The notes below the pieces were generated by a model that saw only the letters and a program-made list of their open reading frames with translations, was not told the origin of the DNA and did not search any database. From Tribonema minus (Eukaryota > Sar > Xanthophyceae > Tribonematales > Tribonemataceae): a stretch of 64,000 nt of DNA. Every line of letters begins with the position of its first letter. Position 1 is the stretch's first letter. The DNA is taken from the NCBI GenBank assembly GCA_017506865.1, contig JAFCMP010000030.1:1-64000 (forward strand). The letters run 5' to 3'. The translations under genes and the position numbers were made by a program. Shown piece after piece: positions 37,701 through 48,479 of the stretch.

Positions 37701-40700
37701 GCGGCTTTGCAGCGGCTGCATGCTCTACAGGACAGAATGCAATAGATCACACGGGCAGAAAAGGAGCGGTGAGACGGAATTGTGAAAATCAGAGGCTCAG
37801 AGCCTTGCTGTGATGTCATGGTAGGGTCAGCAGGAGGGGTGCGGATTGGGGCCGCAATGGCACAGCTTATGCAAAAACTGATGTACGAGCCTCATGGGGC
37901 TTTTCAATTGTGCTGCGAGGAACACTGTGCACACAGAGCTGTATTGAGCTGTGTAGTACACTTGAGGGCCATCACGTCAATGGAAAATCAAGAGTAAGAG
38001 CCAATTTGAAACTGCATGATTAGACCCATTGTGCATTCAGAAACTGAAGCAATGGGATACTGGCTCGTCAAGCTGCTCAAGTCAGTGTAGGCTTCAGCAG
38101 CAGTGAGCAAATGCTGAGTGATTTTTGCGAGTGACTCTGCCGTACTTGCGCTGTTCCAGCTGGCAGCCATTGACTCAATAACTATTCCACAGAAACACAA
38201 AAAACACCCAGTGATGCAATAAAAGGCTGGGAATCTCTACCAGTGCAAGCACAAGATACTTGAAGTAACTGTGGCCATAACTACACTTGAAGTAAAGACA
38301 GCAGGTCACAACTACTTAAAGTAAAGACAGCAGGTCAAAGCTAAGTACTGCCATCTTTGCTGCATGTGACACAACACGCTCAGTACACAAACAAGCAGAC
38401 ACCATGGTGTAACACAGGCCATACAAAACGCATCATCTCACGCTCAGGGGCTTGCATTACTACACCCCACCTGCTGCTGCTGCGGCGGCGGCCGCCGCTG
38501 CTGCTGCCTTGGTCTCCCTCTCCTTGTCCTTCTTGCTCTGCACCACTGGTCGACCAATCACAATGGGCGCACCGCCGCCGGTAATGCTGGACTTGCTGGC
38601 CTTGCGGGAGAGCCTGCTGCTGGTGCTGGCAACTTCCGCCTGTGCGTCAAGACAGGAAACAGAACATAGCAGCATTCATAGTGATCGGCGTTATTCGAGG
38701 CTGAGGCGCGCTTCAACTCGCACGCTGCGGCTGTAATCTGACTTGCTGTTGGTGCTGGCAATCTCTGCCTGCGCATCAGGACAGGTGGCATGCCATCTAC
38801 TTCTAACTTGTTCCGATCCCTGACTTTGTGTATTTCTTGTGTGTCGAACTCGTGGCGTACTTCATAGTGTTCAATAGAGCAAATGCTATAGCTAAGCGGG
38901 CTGAATTGGCAGTGCACGGCTCAGCTGCTGAATTGGGCGCGCGCGGCTGAGCTGCTGAGGCGGGCGCGCGCGCGCGCTGAGCAGGTGAAGATGCTCAGAT
39001 GCAGGATGTCTCATATGGTACTGGCGCACTTGAAAGTGTACCATAGCTTGCTTTTTAAGTGCAGCTGGTGCTCAGGACCGAACACAAACCAAAGTGGCTT
39101 CCTGAGCTTGCGTTTACAATGTGTAGTTCGAGGCAGTGGCATACTCCCAAATGAATTGTAGTGATGTACTTTTCGCTCACCAATGACAGTGGCTAGCTGG
39201 CTGCCACATACAATTAGTTTTTGCAAACAGTCTCCGCCTGGGCTGCACGCTCCACATGCCGCCTTGGGCCACATTGGTATGACAGCTGCATGTCAGCCAG
39301 AGACTGCGCCGCGTGTGACTGCACACCATAGCCATCACCTCCCACTCCTCATGCCCCCTGTTGATTCCTGGTTTTTGGCTTCATTTTGTGCCAACATTGC
39401 CGAAAACTCTGAAATTGATAATTGAAGTTCATACACACCTCATCGAAGTTCTCGTCGGTGTCGTCAGCATGCGCGCCTGCAGCGCAAATGCAGCCAACAC
39501 AGCAAATGTTGGCAACATGTTGAGTGTGAGAATCGCATTGCCTGATAACAAGTGCAGCTGCATGATTTTGGGCGTAGCACATGACAGTATGTGTACCCTA
39601 TCTCAGCGTAGTATCCCCAGTGACTAAGCATGTAACCACGCTTGTCATACCATATGCTGCAAGCATTTTGTGCGGATAATGTCACTGCACCATGGTGCGC
39701 ATGGTGCACAGGCATGTACGCATGTCAGGTTGAGCACCTCTTCTGTAATCTCCGCCACGTGGTGGCTGTACTGACGTAGCGTTTATGCGGTCTAATCCGT
39801 TGGCAGGCAACCTGCACGATTAACCCTCACCTTCACCATACGTCTGCACAGCATACATGCTTGCAGCTTGTTGAAATGAGTTCTTATAAGGCACAGGAAG
39901 GCGCACACGACGTACACTACACACACCAAGACGTGCAATCACTCACAGAATGACACAGTGGACCTAGCTGCTTGCATGACCTCTCAGCATGTGTATCATC
40001 ACAGCGCTGAGATCTTGCAGACGACCATCGTTGCAAATCAGAGCACGTGCAGGACAAACTTTGTTGGTTAAGCGCCTCCCACGGACTTGTCGAAATCATT
40101 GAATGCATTGGAATCGGCAAGTTCAAGTCCACCTCTGCCGCACGTGCGTGTACGTTTGGTTGGTTGGCCCAGCCAGAGGGCTTTTCGATCTACGTTTGCC
40201 CCCTGTTGGCCAGTCTGTCCAATCACATGCCATCTTCTCGTCATTTGTGTGCCACAGATCCTGCCCATCACAATCATCAATGCAACTGTGTGCCAAGGCA
40301 GTGGCGCTGACTATCTTCACTGCCGAGCATACATACACAAACTGGCATGTAAACTACGCAAATCGCCATCTACATAACAAGGACAAACTGCATTCCCCAT
40401 CCCCTGGGATCTGAGTCAGCATTACTTTACCCAGGTCTCACCCTCACGGACAGGCATAACCCTTGCCCCTACATGATATGTTGAGATATCATGCCAAAGC
40501 CATGATACATACATACCTGTAGAGGATCTGCGTTCGTCCTCATCGCCATCCTCCTCTCCTGCGCGCCCGGTCTTGGGCACCACAATCTTAGGCATCGCAG
40601 CAGGACCCAGAGCATCCAGGTCCAGTACCTACAAGACGAACGATTGCGCACGAGGTAAGTAGTTGTAGCATGAACAATTCCATACTTGAAGTATTCTTAC

Positions 40701-43700
40701 AAGTAGCTGCGCGTCAGATGCGGCATGGCAGTAAGGGCCAGAGAGCACATGCAAATTCGGCATCCACAGGCAGGTTCTATGGCGGATTCAGCAGTACTCC
40801 GATCAATCACCAGAGGTTCGAGGCTCAAAGCAGCAGTTGCTGGGGCCACAGCTCATTCGCAACCCCTGCTGACACCATTACTTAGGGTTAGGATGGGGTT
40901 GCATCAAACCACGCGCCCATTAGAGTGCGTGCTGAAGGACGCACAAGTGATTGACAGCGTCCACACGGTCCAATTAGCAACTAAGTACGCAGCGCACACA
41001 CGGCAACGAACAGTATCCGACGACACCTGTGACACGGGTGAATCGGGGAGATGCTACGTACGTTTTCGCCTAGGCAGGACATGCAATGGGATGTACGCAC
41101 CAGCATAAGGTACGCTGTACAACAGAATCAAATGCTCCAAAGCAAGTACTGTGGGGCTGGCAGAGCGCATCATGGCGTACACAGGTGGAGCGCGAATGCT
41201 GGGCTGGTTTGCAGCACCAGTGTCCAGGTCTTGGGGCACAGTGCAGACTAGGTTGGTGCATAGGATGCAAACCCTAGAGGTTAGTTTTAGCTTTAGGGTT
41301 CGCACACTGGGCATCCGGCCTCCCTTGGGGCGTTCATGAAGATATAAGTACTGGACTTTTATGTGTTATGTAGTACTATGCATACATACCTCATAGAAGT
41401 CATAGGCATCCTCGCCGGACTCAATGGCCTCCGGGTCAACGCTGGTCTCTACATAGTAGTCCAGATCGTCTTTGATCTGTTCCACCTGCTCACAACAAAA
41501 ACAAACAGCTCAGCGTCAGCAATACGACTATATGACCTTCAGTATGCGGCAGGCAATGGTAATACTAACACGCACCACAATTTCGCTCTACATAGCTTGT
41601 GTGGCATGTAACCACCACTGTAACCGCTTCCTGCACGAGGCTGAAGCACTGTGTGAATGAGAGTATCATCAGTGCACAGCAGCAAACAAATCTACGCGAC
41701 GTAACCTTCACCCTAACGTGTAGCTGCGGCTGTGACTGCTACCAGGACTAGGCTAGGCAGTGTGTGGCATGGCAGTATTATCAGCGCACAGCAGCAGACA
41801 CCTCACGCCTCAACGACCCTGGCCTGCCAGATGGATGCTATGTACTCACTTGCTGATGAACACTCATGCATGGTTAATGCATTAATATGCAATGACATTG
41901 ATGCACGAGGCATACATGAAGTCTACAACTATTCATTCGTGTAGATTGATTAACCTGTTCTGTGCCCAGATCGCCATTGTCCAGGAGCCGCATGATCTGC
42001 TCCAAGCGGCCAATGTGGTAGCGGTGCTGCATGATGCCATTGTCCAATATGCGGATGCGCTCCAACTGTCACAATGCAGCACAACACATCACACAAAAGC
42101 AGCAGAAGCAGTAATGTGTGTCAGCTCAGCACTTGCGTGCATGTCATTGAGGTTTTGTCTGACAAGGTGCAGCTTTCAAAGTGCACCACCGCAGCAGGCG
42201 GTGCGTTAGGGCTAGGGTTAGGTGAGAGTCTGGCTTGGGTTCAGGGTTAGATGCAGTGAAGCTGTCAGTTTGTCCTGCGGTGAGCACTTTAACAATGCTG
42301 AGAGCCTCACGCTGCTAATGTGCTCCCTCTGTTGATCACTGCTGTTGCTGCATCAAGTGAGGCCGCTGCTCCAGCTTGCTGCTAGTGTGTTGCATCTGCG
42401 CATCGCACAGTGGTGCTGAGCATTGCTGCTGCCGCTGGTGTGTCACTTCCGCCGTGTTGTCAACTGCTTAGGAGCGATAGGCTAGCATGGTGTAGGGCAA
42501 GGAGGATTATGACCCATACCCTAAGCTTTGAATAAGAGGTAGAATCAGGTTGCCCAAGACAACTCTGAGGTCGCTCAAACAACAGAGCAGCCGCACCCAT
42601 TACGTGCACAGATGCATACACCCCTTCACAAGCCGGTTATTTTGAACTTTGAAGTTGACATCAGGACAGCTGCTCTTACCTCAGTGCTCTTCTTCTTCTT
42701 GTTGCCGCTGTTGAGCTTCTCCAGGTCTGCCTCAAAGCTCTCTATCTGCTCTGTAAGATCATCGATCTTTCCCTGCAGGTAGTCCCTGTTTAAGCACGAC
42801 AAAAAAAAAACCAAGTGAGGAGAGACGGCAACTTGGGAGTCAGACAAGCGATATCATGTCAATGAAAGATTCCAGAAGTCATTTGATATGATGGCTGTCC
42901 ATATGGTATTGCTTCTGGACGCACTTGTGCACAGAGGCTTTTGACGCTAATGATGGAATGTTTAGCCTTGAGAGCTTAGGGTGAGGGTTATGAGTAATGG
43001 TCAGGTTAAACTCAATAGAGCCTAACCTTAACCAAAAGACACGCGCCACAAGCACGCACTACATGCTCTATAGCCAATGCTCCCAAAGATTGAAAGGCTT
43101 TACCCTCAATTCTATCTTTTGTCCAGACTTACAGCCTCTTCCGCATCTGCCTTCTGTACCACAGCTAAGATTCCTGCACAACGTTGAAAGTTGCTGTGTA
43201 AATCTAACACATATTTTGTCTTTTTTGCAGCCTGACTGCAACAGCTGAGATTCCTGTACAGTGTTGACAGACGCTGCATCAAACGCACCTTTTGTCTTGT
43301 CTTGCAGCCTCTTCTGGATCTGTCATGGCCGCCCGTGCCAGCCCCTCTTTGCTGAAGGCCTTGGTTTTGGTCTCCTTTTCGCATATCTTGAACTGCTCCA
43401 TCTGTTCCCACAATCACACCAACAGTGCCGTCAGCATAGAAGCAATAGCTTAGGGTTGGGGTTGGCCCACAGATATTGGGATAAAGGTGAAGCTGGTCAA
43501 TGGCACGACCACTGGTTTGTTGCACATGCAATTGATCAAAGACATTTGCAAGCCATCCAGTCATTGTCATGGACAGGTAGGAGCGTTTGAGTACTTGACA
43601 TCGGGAGGCTGTGTACAATCTACTCATAAGATTGTGCGGATGGTCAGAACGGCAATATTATCATGACACTTGAGTCAGATCCTAACCCTGACCCTGACCG

Positions 43701-46700
43701 GGCTCTGACCGGAAACCTAACGCCGAGTCTAAGGAGCAGCGCAAACTCTCCGATGTGGAGCAGGTGACAGGGTAAGAATTAGGGCAGGTATGCTATGCTC
43801 GCCTGCAATGCTCATCACTGTGTGGCCATTTGCTTGCGATGGGCAGACGTGTAATGTACTTGCTGCAACCACGTATATGACACGTTTTGGTACCTGTGGA
43901 AACTCAGGAAACTCAGCAAGCTATCAGCTGCAGACAAACACAACAGACCTGCCACCAATTGCTCTCATTTACATCGGTGTGTTGCAGCTGCTGCCTCAAC
44001 TTGCAGTAATGGCCCGCCAAACCAGTGCGACAGGAGAGCACATCAACTTGCAGAAGTGATGAATGTAGCTGGCATCGCCAGTACTGCTGCACTCACTTTT
44101 GTTTCAATGAGCTTCCGTGCGTCCATGAGTTGTCGTTTGTCTTTGATGTCATTGGAGGCAATCCATGTTTTGATGGAGTCTCTGTGGAGAACAAGAGTCA
44201 CAGAAACACACACGACATGGGAAAGGGCGGAGGTTGCAGCTGACAACTTGAAGAGTAGATGCTCAACCATGCAAGTTCGCATCTACATCTATGGCTGCTG
44301 GCTTCATCATCTGCTTTTATATACTTCGAAGTATGCTTCTGACTTTGCTGCCGAGGGCCATGACCCTTTTTTTTTTTAACCTACATTGACAGCTTCATAC
44401 GAACGCATGCATGGGCTGCTACCCACGTGCATATTGGACCAGTACCCATTCATTGCATGAGGTCATGTCACTCATGACCCCATAAACACAACTATTCCTG
44501 CGCGACTTCTTCATGACCTTCTCAACACAACAACATATAAATTCGCGCATACGCCTGCCCCCCTGTTGCACGAAAAAAACCTCTTGCATGGAACCTTACC
44601 ATTCATAAGTTCACATCCACTGAACTTCACCTGTGCCGCTGCAGCTTCTTGATCTCCTTCTTCAAGTCGCCCTCGTACTTCTCCTTCTGGTTCTGCTGCT
44701 GAGCACTGTACACCTTCTCCCATATCTGGTCAAACTCCGCAACGCCCTCGTCCACCTTCTTCAGCGTGCGGTCGATCTCAGCTGCGCGTCAGGAGCGCGC
44801 ATTGAGGTTAGAGTTGAAGTTCAAGATTAGGCAGCGGTAAAGTCGTGTGACAGAGGTGGGGCTAGAGCTGCGAGCGCGGTTGTTTATCAAATTTTCAGTT
44901 CCGTTTGAACTCCGCCTTCATCGCACGTGATTCCAGTGAGCAGTGGATCAGGGCTGTGCAGCAAGAGTGCTGAGCACTGATGCGTAGGGTGAGAGTTTGG
45001 GAGTAGCGGGAGTTTGGGTAATCTGTGTTGCCAGCACTGACTTCTAAAGATGCCAAGTGCATCATACACACATGTGCCGGGGCGCAAATCTGGTCAGCCA
45101 GTTAGCCAGCAGCAAAGCGCCCTCCCTATAAGGAGGTGAACAGCAAAATTCAAGTTGAAGTTCGCGGCTGCTGAGCGCAGCAAGCCCGTTCTCATGGAGC
45201 GCAGCCTCTGTTCCGCTGTCAGCGACCATGGTTCGGTGCGCGAATGACTGTACTGTGAATCGTGACAGCAATCATACTGTAGTTGAGTGTTCAGAGAAAG
45301 GCATCATTCGGATATAGGGTTAGGGTTTGCACCCTGAGGTGTTGAGCTTGTGAAAGCTGTGCACTGTCCCATCAATCCACCTGATCATGTGGTACCTTGG
45401 CACTCCTTGTGCCTTCAGAAAGTGGTCTCCCCATCATGATGTGGTGAAAGCTAACCCTTTTCCGAACCGCGAGTAGACAAGGCCAAACTCTATTCACACA
45501 TTTGCATCAACCATGATTAAACTCGTGTGATTAGGCTTGAAATTGGTGATGTGCAGCTTTTGATGTTGTGCGTCTTGGCTGCGCCCAGCTCCCAGCATGT
45601 TGTATCACCATCTTCTGACAAGCTTACACTGAAAAGAAGCCACCAGTCCAGTCATACAGCAAGCCTGACACGCAGCGCCAAGCTTAGAGTTAGAGTTGGC
45701 CCAACACCACGGCTTCACATGAAGCGCCCCGTGGCATTGATGCGCGTGCATGAACTTCCGTAATTACAAGTGGAAGACCTAGTCGCGCTGGTAGGAGTTG
45801 ATGGCATTGCCCACATAACCCATGGCGAAGCCATATCATTTGGTGTTGTGTGATTGTGGAGCGACGGGCACAGAGCTATGTGGTGTCTGAGGGCACATGC
45901 TGCAACCTTGTAGGTTGAGTCGCTGCCTTTGAGCAATTACAGCCGCTGCGTCAAGATGCATATGAAACAGAAAGCGGCTGAATGCTGACGCGGCACAGTT
46001 CATCACGCCGTGCTCATGGTTACCTTATGTCACCACCAGAGTACCTGCTGCGCCAACTCGAGCTCTGCTCATCAGGCACATTTCGGGTCTGGCTGATGAT
46101 TGACATAAGACTCTCTGCTGCTAACGCGAATTCAATTGAGCAGTGCCACCTTTTTGCATCATGTGCAGTTGAACGAATAACGGCACTGCAACATCACTGC
46201 TGCAAACTTCAGGTGACGGCCGCTGCTCACAGATTTAGGGCCTCAACCACTGTGGTTTTGTGGCACTGCTCAACTAGGGTGCCGCCATAGCATCATACAC
46301 GAGAAGTTCATTGAGACACCACAATTTGAAAGACAAACTGGCTGATTGATTTGACAATGTGTCCTGCGGTAATGTGATCAAAGCAAGCACCAGTCATCTA
46401 TAGCTCAAGTGAACGCTCAGAGAGAGAGAGTCCGTGGTCTTTCTCTCACAGGTGAACCTTGTCCTGATTTCTCGCTAACAAGGCGTTTCAGATAGCATAA
46501 GGTGCGTTCAGATAATATGAGGTGCGATTTATGAGCATGATACACTCATGCATATCTATTCCAGATAACCATCATCGCACAACCTGTGTTCTAAACCCAC
46601 CCCTACGGTACAGCCCTACTTCAAACACCGGGCATAGTGCGAATCCACCGTTGTCAGCTCTAACAATGCACAGTGGCCACCGACCACTTACTTTGCAGTT

Positions 46701-46716
46701 TGCGATTGGTCCCCAT
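31754..46716 (-). CDS. CNOT3: CCR4-NOT transcription complex subunit 3 (NOT3/NOT5), 18 exons
   Basis: This is a structural subunit of the CCR4-NOT deadenylase complex, which shortens mRNA poly(A) tails. Exons (high to low): 46716-46692, 44781-44631, 44181-44097, 43401-43289, 42785-42680, 42065-41955, 41485-41390, 40628-40517, 39476-39439, 38639-38471, 37724-37354, 36884-36605, 35834-35574, 34785-34589, 33999-33950, 33316-33211, 32434-32333, 31879-31754. All 17 junctions keep frame and the product is 832 aa. The N-terminal Not3 coiled-coil (about 1-229) starts [18 protein letters not shown] and includes [18 protein letters not shown]. The middle (about 230-700) is Ala-, Pro-, Ser- and Gln-rich, with a run of 13 Gln in exon 14. 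The C-terminal NOT box (about 705-832) has [37 protein letters not shown] and [11 protein letters not shown]. The 8-codon first exon is separated by a 1.9-kb intron. It was chosen because its RKLQ plus split codon joins exactly to EIDRTLKK, and the ATG lies in a CACCATGG context. Confidence 0.94.
34668..34735 (-). repeat. Polyglutamine CAG tract in NOT3 exon 14
   Basis: A near-pure CAG/CAA tract on the coding strand encodes 13 consecutive Gln. Further CAG-rich stretches in exons 12 and 13 encode Gln or, in a shifted frame, Ala runs. These tracts are likely to vary in length between strains. Confidence 0.85.
38612..38790 (-). repeat. Duplicated 5' edge of NOT3 exon 10
   Basis: The exon 10 start with its splice acceptor (GCGGAAGTTGCCAGCACCA after CAG) is present again 129 bp upstream in the intron as GCAGAGATTGCCAGCACCA after GCGCAG. 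The copy stays open for about a dozen codons and no obvious donor follows. See findings. Confidence 0.8.
38935..38985. repeat. GC-alternating tract with short tandem repeat
   Basis: GGCTGAGCTGCTGA-like units are repeated and interspersed with GCGCGC runs, the longest about 14 bp of pure GC alternation near 38963. The tract lies in the NOT3 intron between exons 9 and 10 and has the sequence type that can adopt Z-DNA. Confidence 0.7.
41145..41345 (+). mobile_element. Retroelement-like fragment in a NOT3 intron
   Basis: This is a homologue of the subtelomeric fragment at 5600-5795 and shares the GAGCGCGAATGCTGGGCTG block and the CCGGCCTCCCTTGGG end. It lies in the intron between NOT3 exons 7 and 8, in opposite orientation to the gene. 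A short TTAGTTTTAGCTTTAGGGTT stretch is embedded in it. Confidence 0.5.
43112..43320 (-). repeat. Repeated 3' edge of NOT3 exon 4
   Basis: The last codons of exon 4 (GAAGAGGCTGCAAGACAAGA, then CAAAAG and the GTGCG donor) recur twice, diverged, in the following intron near 43235-43212 and 43151-43112. The outermost copy contains GAAGAGGCT directly followed by GTAAGT and preceded by an acceptor-like TACAG. Confidence 0.75.
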
Positions 46717-48479
46717 GGTGTTCCTCGGGCTTCCACAGCGCCACTAGGGGACAGCAACTCGATGATACTCCAGCAAGCCTGCACAATAGGCACACTTGGC
46801 TCCTGTTCGCCTAGCTGGCTGCTCAGCTTCCTTCCGCCGCCCGATTCCAAAAGCGTTCAATGGCGATAACCTTCCTCGCACCGTCCAAGACGAGCTCACA
46901 CAGGATCCTCTGCACCTGGACAAAGAACTCGAAGACTGACTCGTGCATATGGGGCAAGTAAGACTCGCCGCTCTTGATGATCAAACTGGATTAATAGCGC
47001 TCGCTAGCTTCGTGCCAGAATCCAATCACAACAGCGGAGGAGCAGGAGGCAGTCGTGCACACAGGTGAGCGTGCGCTCGGCCGATTCCGCACCTGACACA
47101 CAGCAGCGCTACTTGCTGTGCATGCGTTTCGTTTAGTCTGCGCTGGTTCATGTTTTTGGCTGTTCAACATGCGCAGCCTCACAAAGATGTACACTGCGAT
47201 CTAATGATCGCCACGATAAGCATCAGTTAGCTGGGCTTTCGCCAGCTTCTTGCAAGGTTTGAGTGACCACCCCGGCGCCTCACAATCTTGCAAGACGGGT
47301 GGTAGATTCGCAAGGCGCAGGAGTTCCGAAGATCCATAAAGCTGACACGCACGCGCCAGCTGTCAGCTGCATAAAGCATCGATGGAGGCTGAAGTCGGTT
47401 TCTGCTGCTGCAATGGATGTGGCCGCCAATATCTTGCTCTTGGTTCTCAGTCGCAGCCTTTTCGCTTTGGGCACTGGTGGTGTTGAAATTTTTAGACAGG
47501 CCGATGGTTGGATCCGCACTGACGATCCAAGCCCATGCCTCGCAAACAGACTACACCCGCAAACGCAACTTAACTGCTGTTGTCTTAGATGCTGGTGTGG
47601 CTGCTGACCAGATGGCTCGATCTGTTTTCAACGAGGTAGACTCAGAATCTCTAATGGCTTCCGGTCAGTCCGGTGCCATTGCGAACGGCGACACCTTGTA
47701 GTATGCTTGCAGTGATTGCTAGCCATCAGTCGTGCTGTGGACAATTACTCAGCAGTGGGAAATGGATTCAGACAAGTTGTCCAGGAAGTAATTTGTGCTT
47801 TAGAGTGGGACAAGCTTGTGACTCAATTAGTGAGAAATGAAATTTTCTTACTCGAAGTATCTGCTGTGCGCACATCAGCGCGTACCGTGGCGCAATCGAC
47901 TGCGGATTTTGCCTGTATACCATAAACCAAGGTGCTACTGATGCTGCGGGGCATTAAAATAACACTTTGAAAGATGCGGCAGTGCGACAACACAAGTTGG
48001 AATACTTGCCCCACAACTGTCACACAGTAAGATGTATGCAGGGTGAGAGCCTCAACACTTTCATAGTGAACATAACCATAATGCAGTGCTACATGTTATT
48101 CAGCATGCTTGTTTTACATCAGCAATATTGGCCTCCGAAGAATGGATGATCACGCATAAGTGCACCAGTGCCCACCAGCACCCAATGTGCTGCAATGGGT
48201 GTGCCAGAACGTCAGAACACATTATGTATGACCAAATCAATACGGTTTGCCTGCTGATAGCGTTTTGCGCCGCTCCTGAGTATCCAGCTGCAGCTAATTC
48301 TTATTCATGGAGGTTGACTCGACGTCTGTCGCTGCTGCCAAGTTCACGTCTCAGATTCTCGCAGATTTTGTCATGTGCGACTTGCGGTGTAATCTTGATT
48401 GAGCAGGTTCTTTCGGATCAATCATCTGCTGAACGCGCCACTGACCTCAAACGCTCGTGCCTGACACACTGCAGCAATC
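46717..48479. promoter_or_regulatory. Divergent spacer between NOT3 and the peroxidase gene
   Basis: These 1.76 kb hold the promoters of both genes. Upstream of NOT3 on its strand is a 41-codon frame with ATG (see separate entry). On the plus strand an ATG frame at 47417-47701 (94 codons) is followed in another frame by an open stretch at 47716-47925. Together they look mildly protein-like but are broken and unrecognised, and may be a decayed coding sequence. Confidence 0.4.
46823..46948 (-). CDS. Possible upstream ORF in the NOT3 leader
   Basis: A 41-codon frame starts MHESVFEFFVQVQRIL and ends with TGA 106 bp before the NOT3 ATG. If NOT3 transcription starts above 46950, this would be an upstream ORF that could limit NOT3 translation. 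The predicted peptide is amphipathic-helical. No independent evidence supports its translation. Confidence 0.25.
   Translation of the reverse strand: MHESVFEFFVQVQRILCELVLDGARKVIAIERFWNRAAEGS

Noticed and set aside
45062-45271. Alternative NOT3 start at an ATG near 45237
   Set aside because: No splice donor follows, and the peptide does not resemble the conserved RKLQxEIDR start, which the small exon at 46716-46692 supplies exactly.
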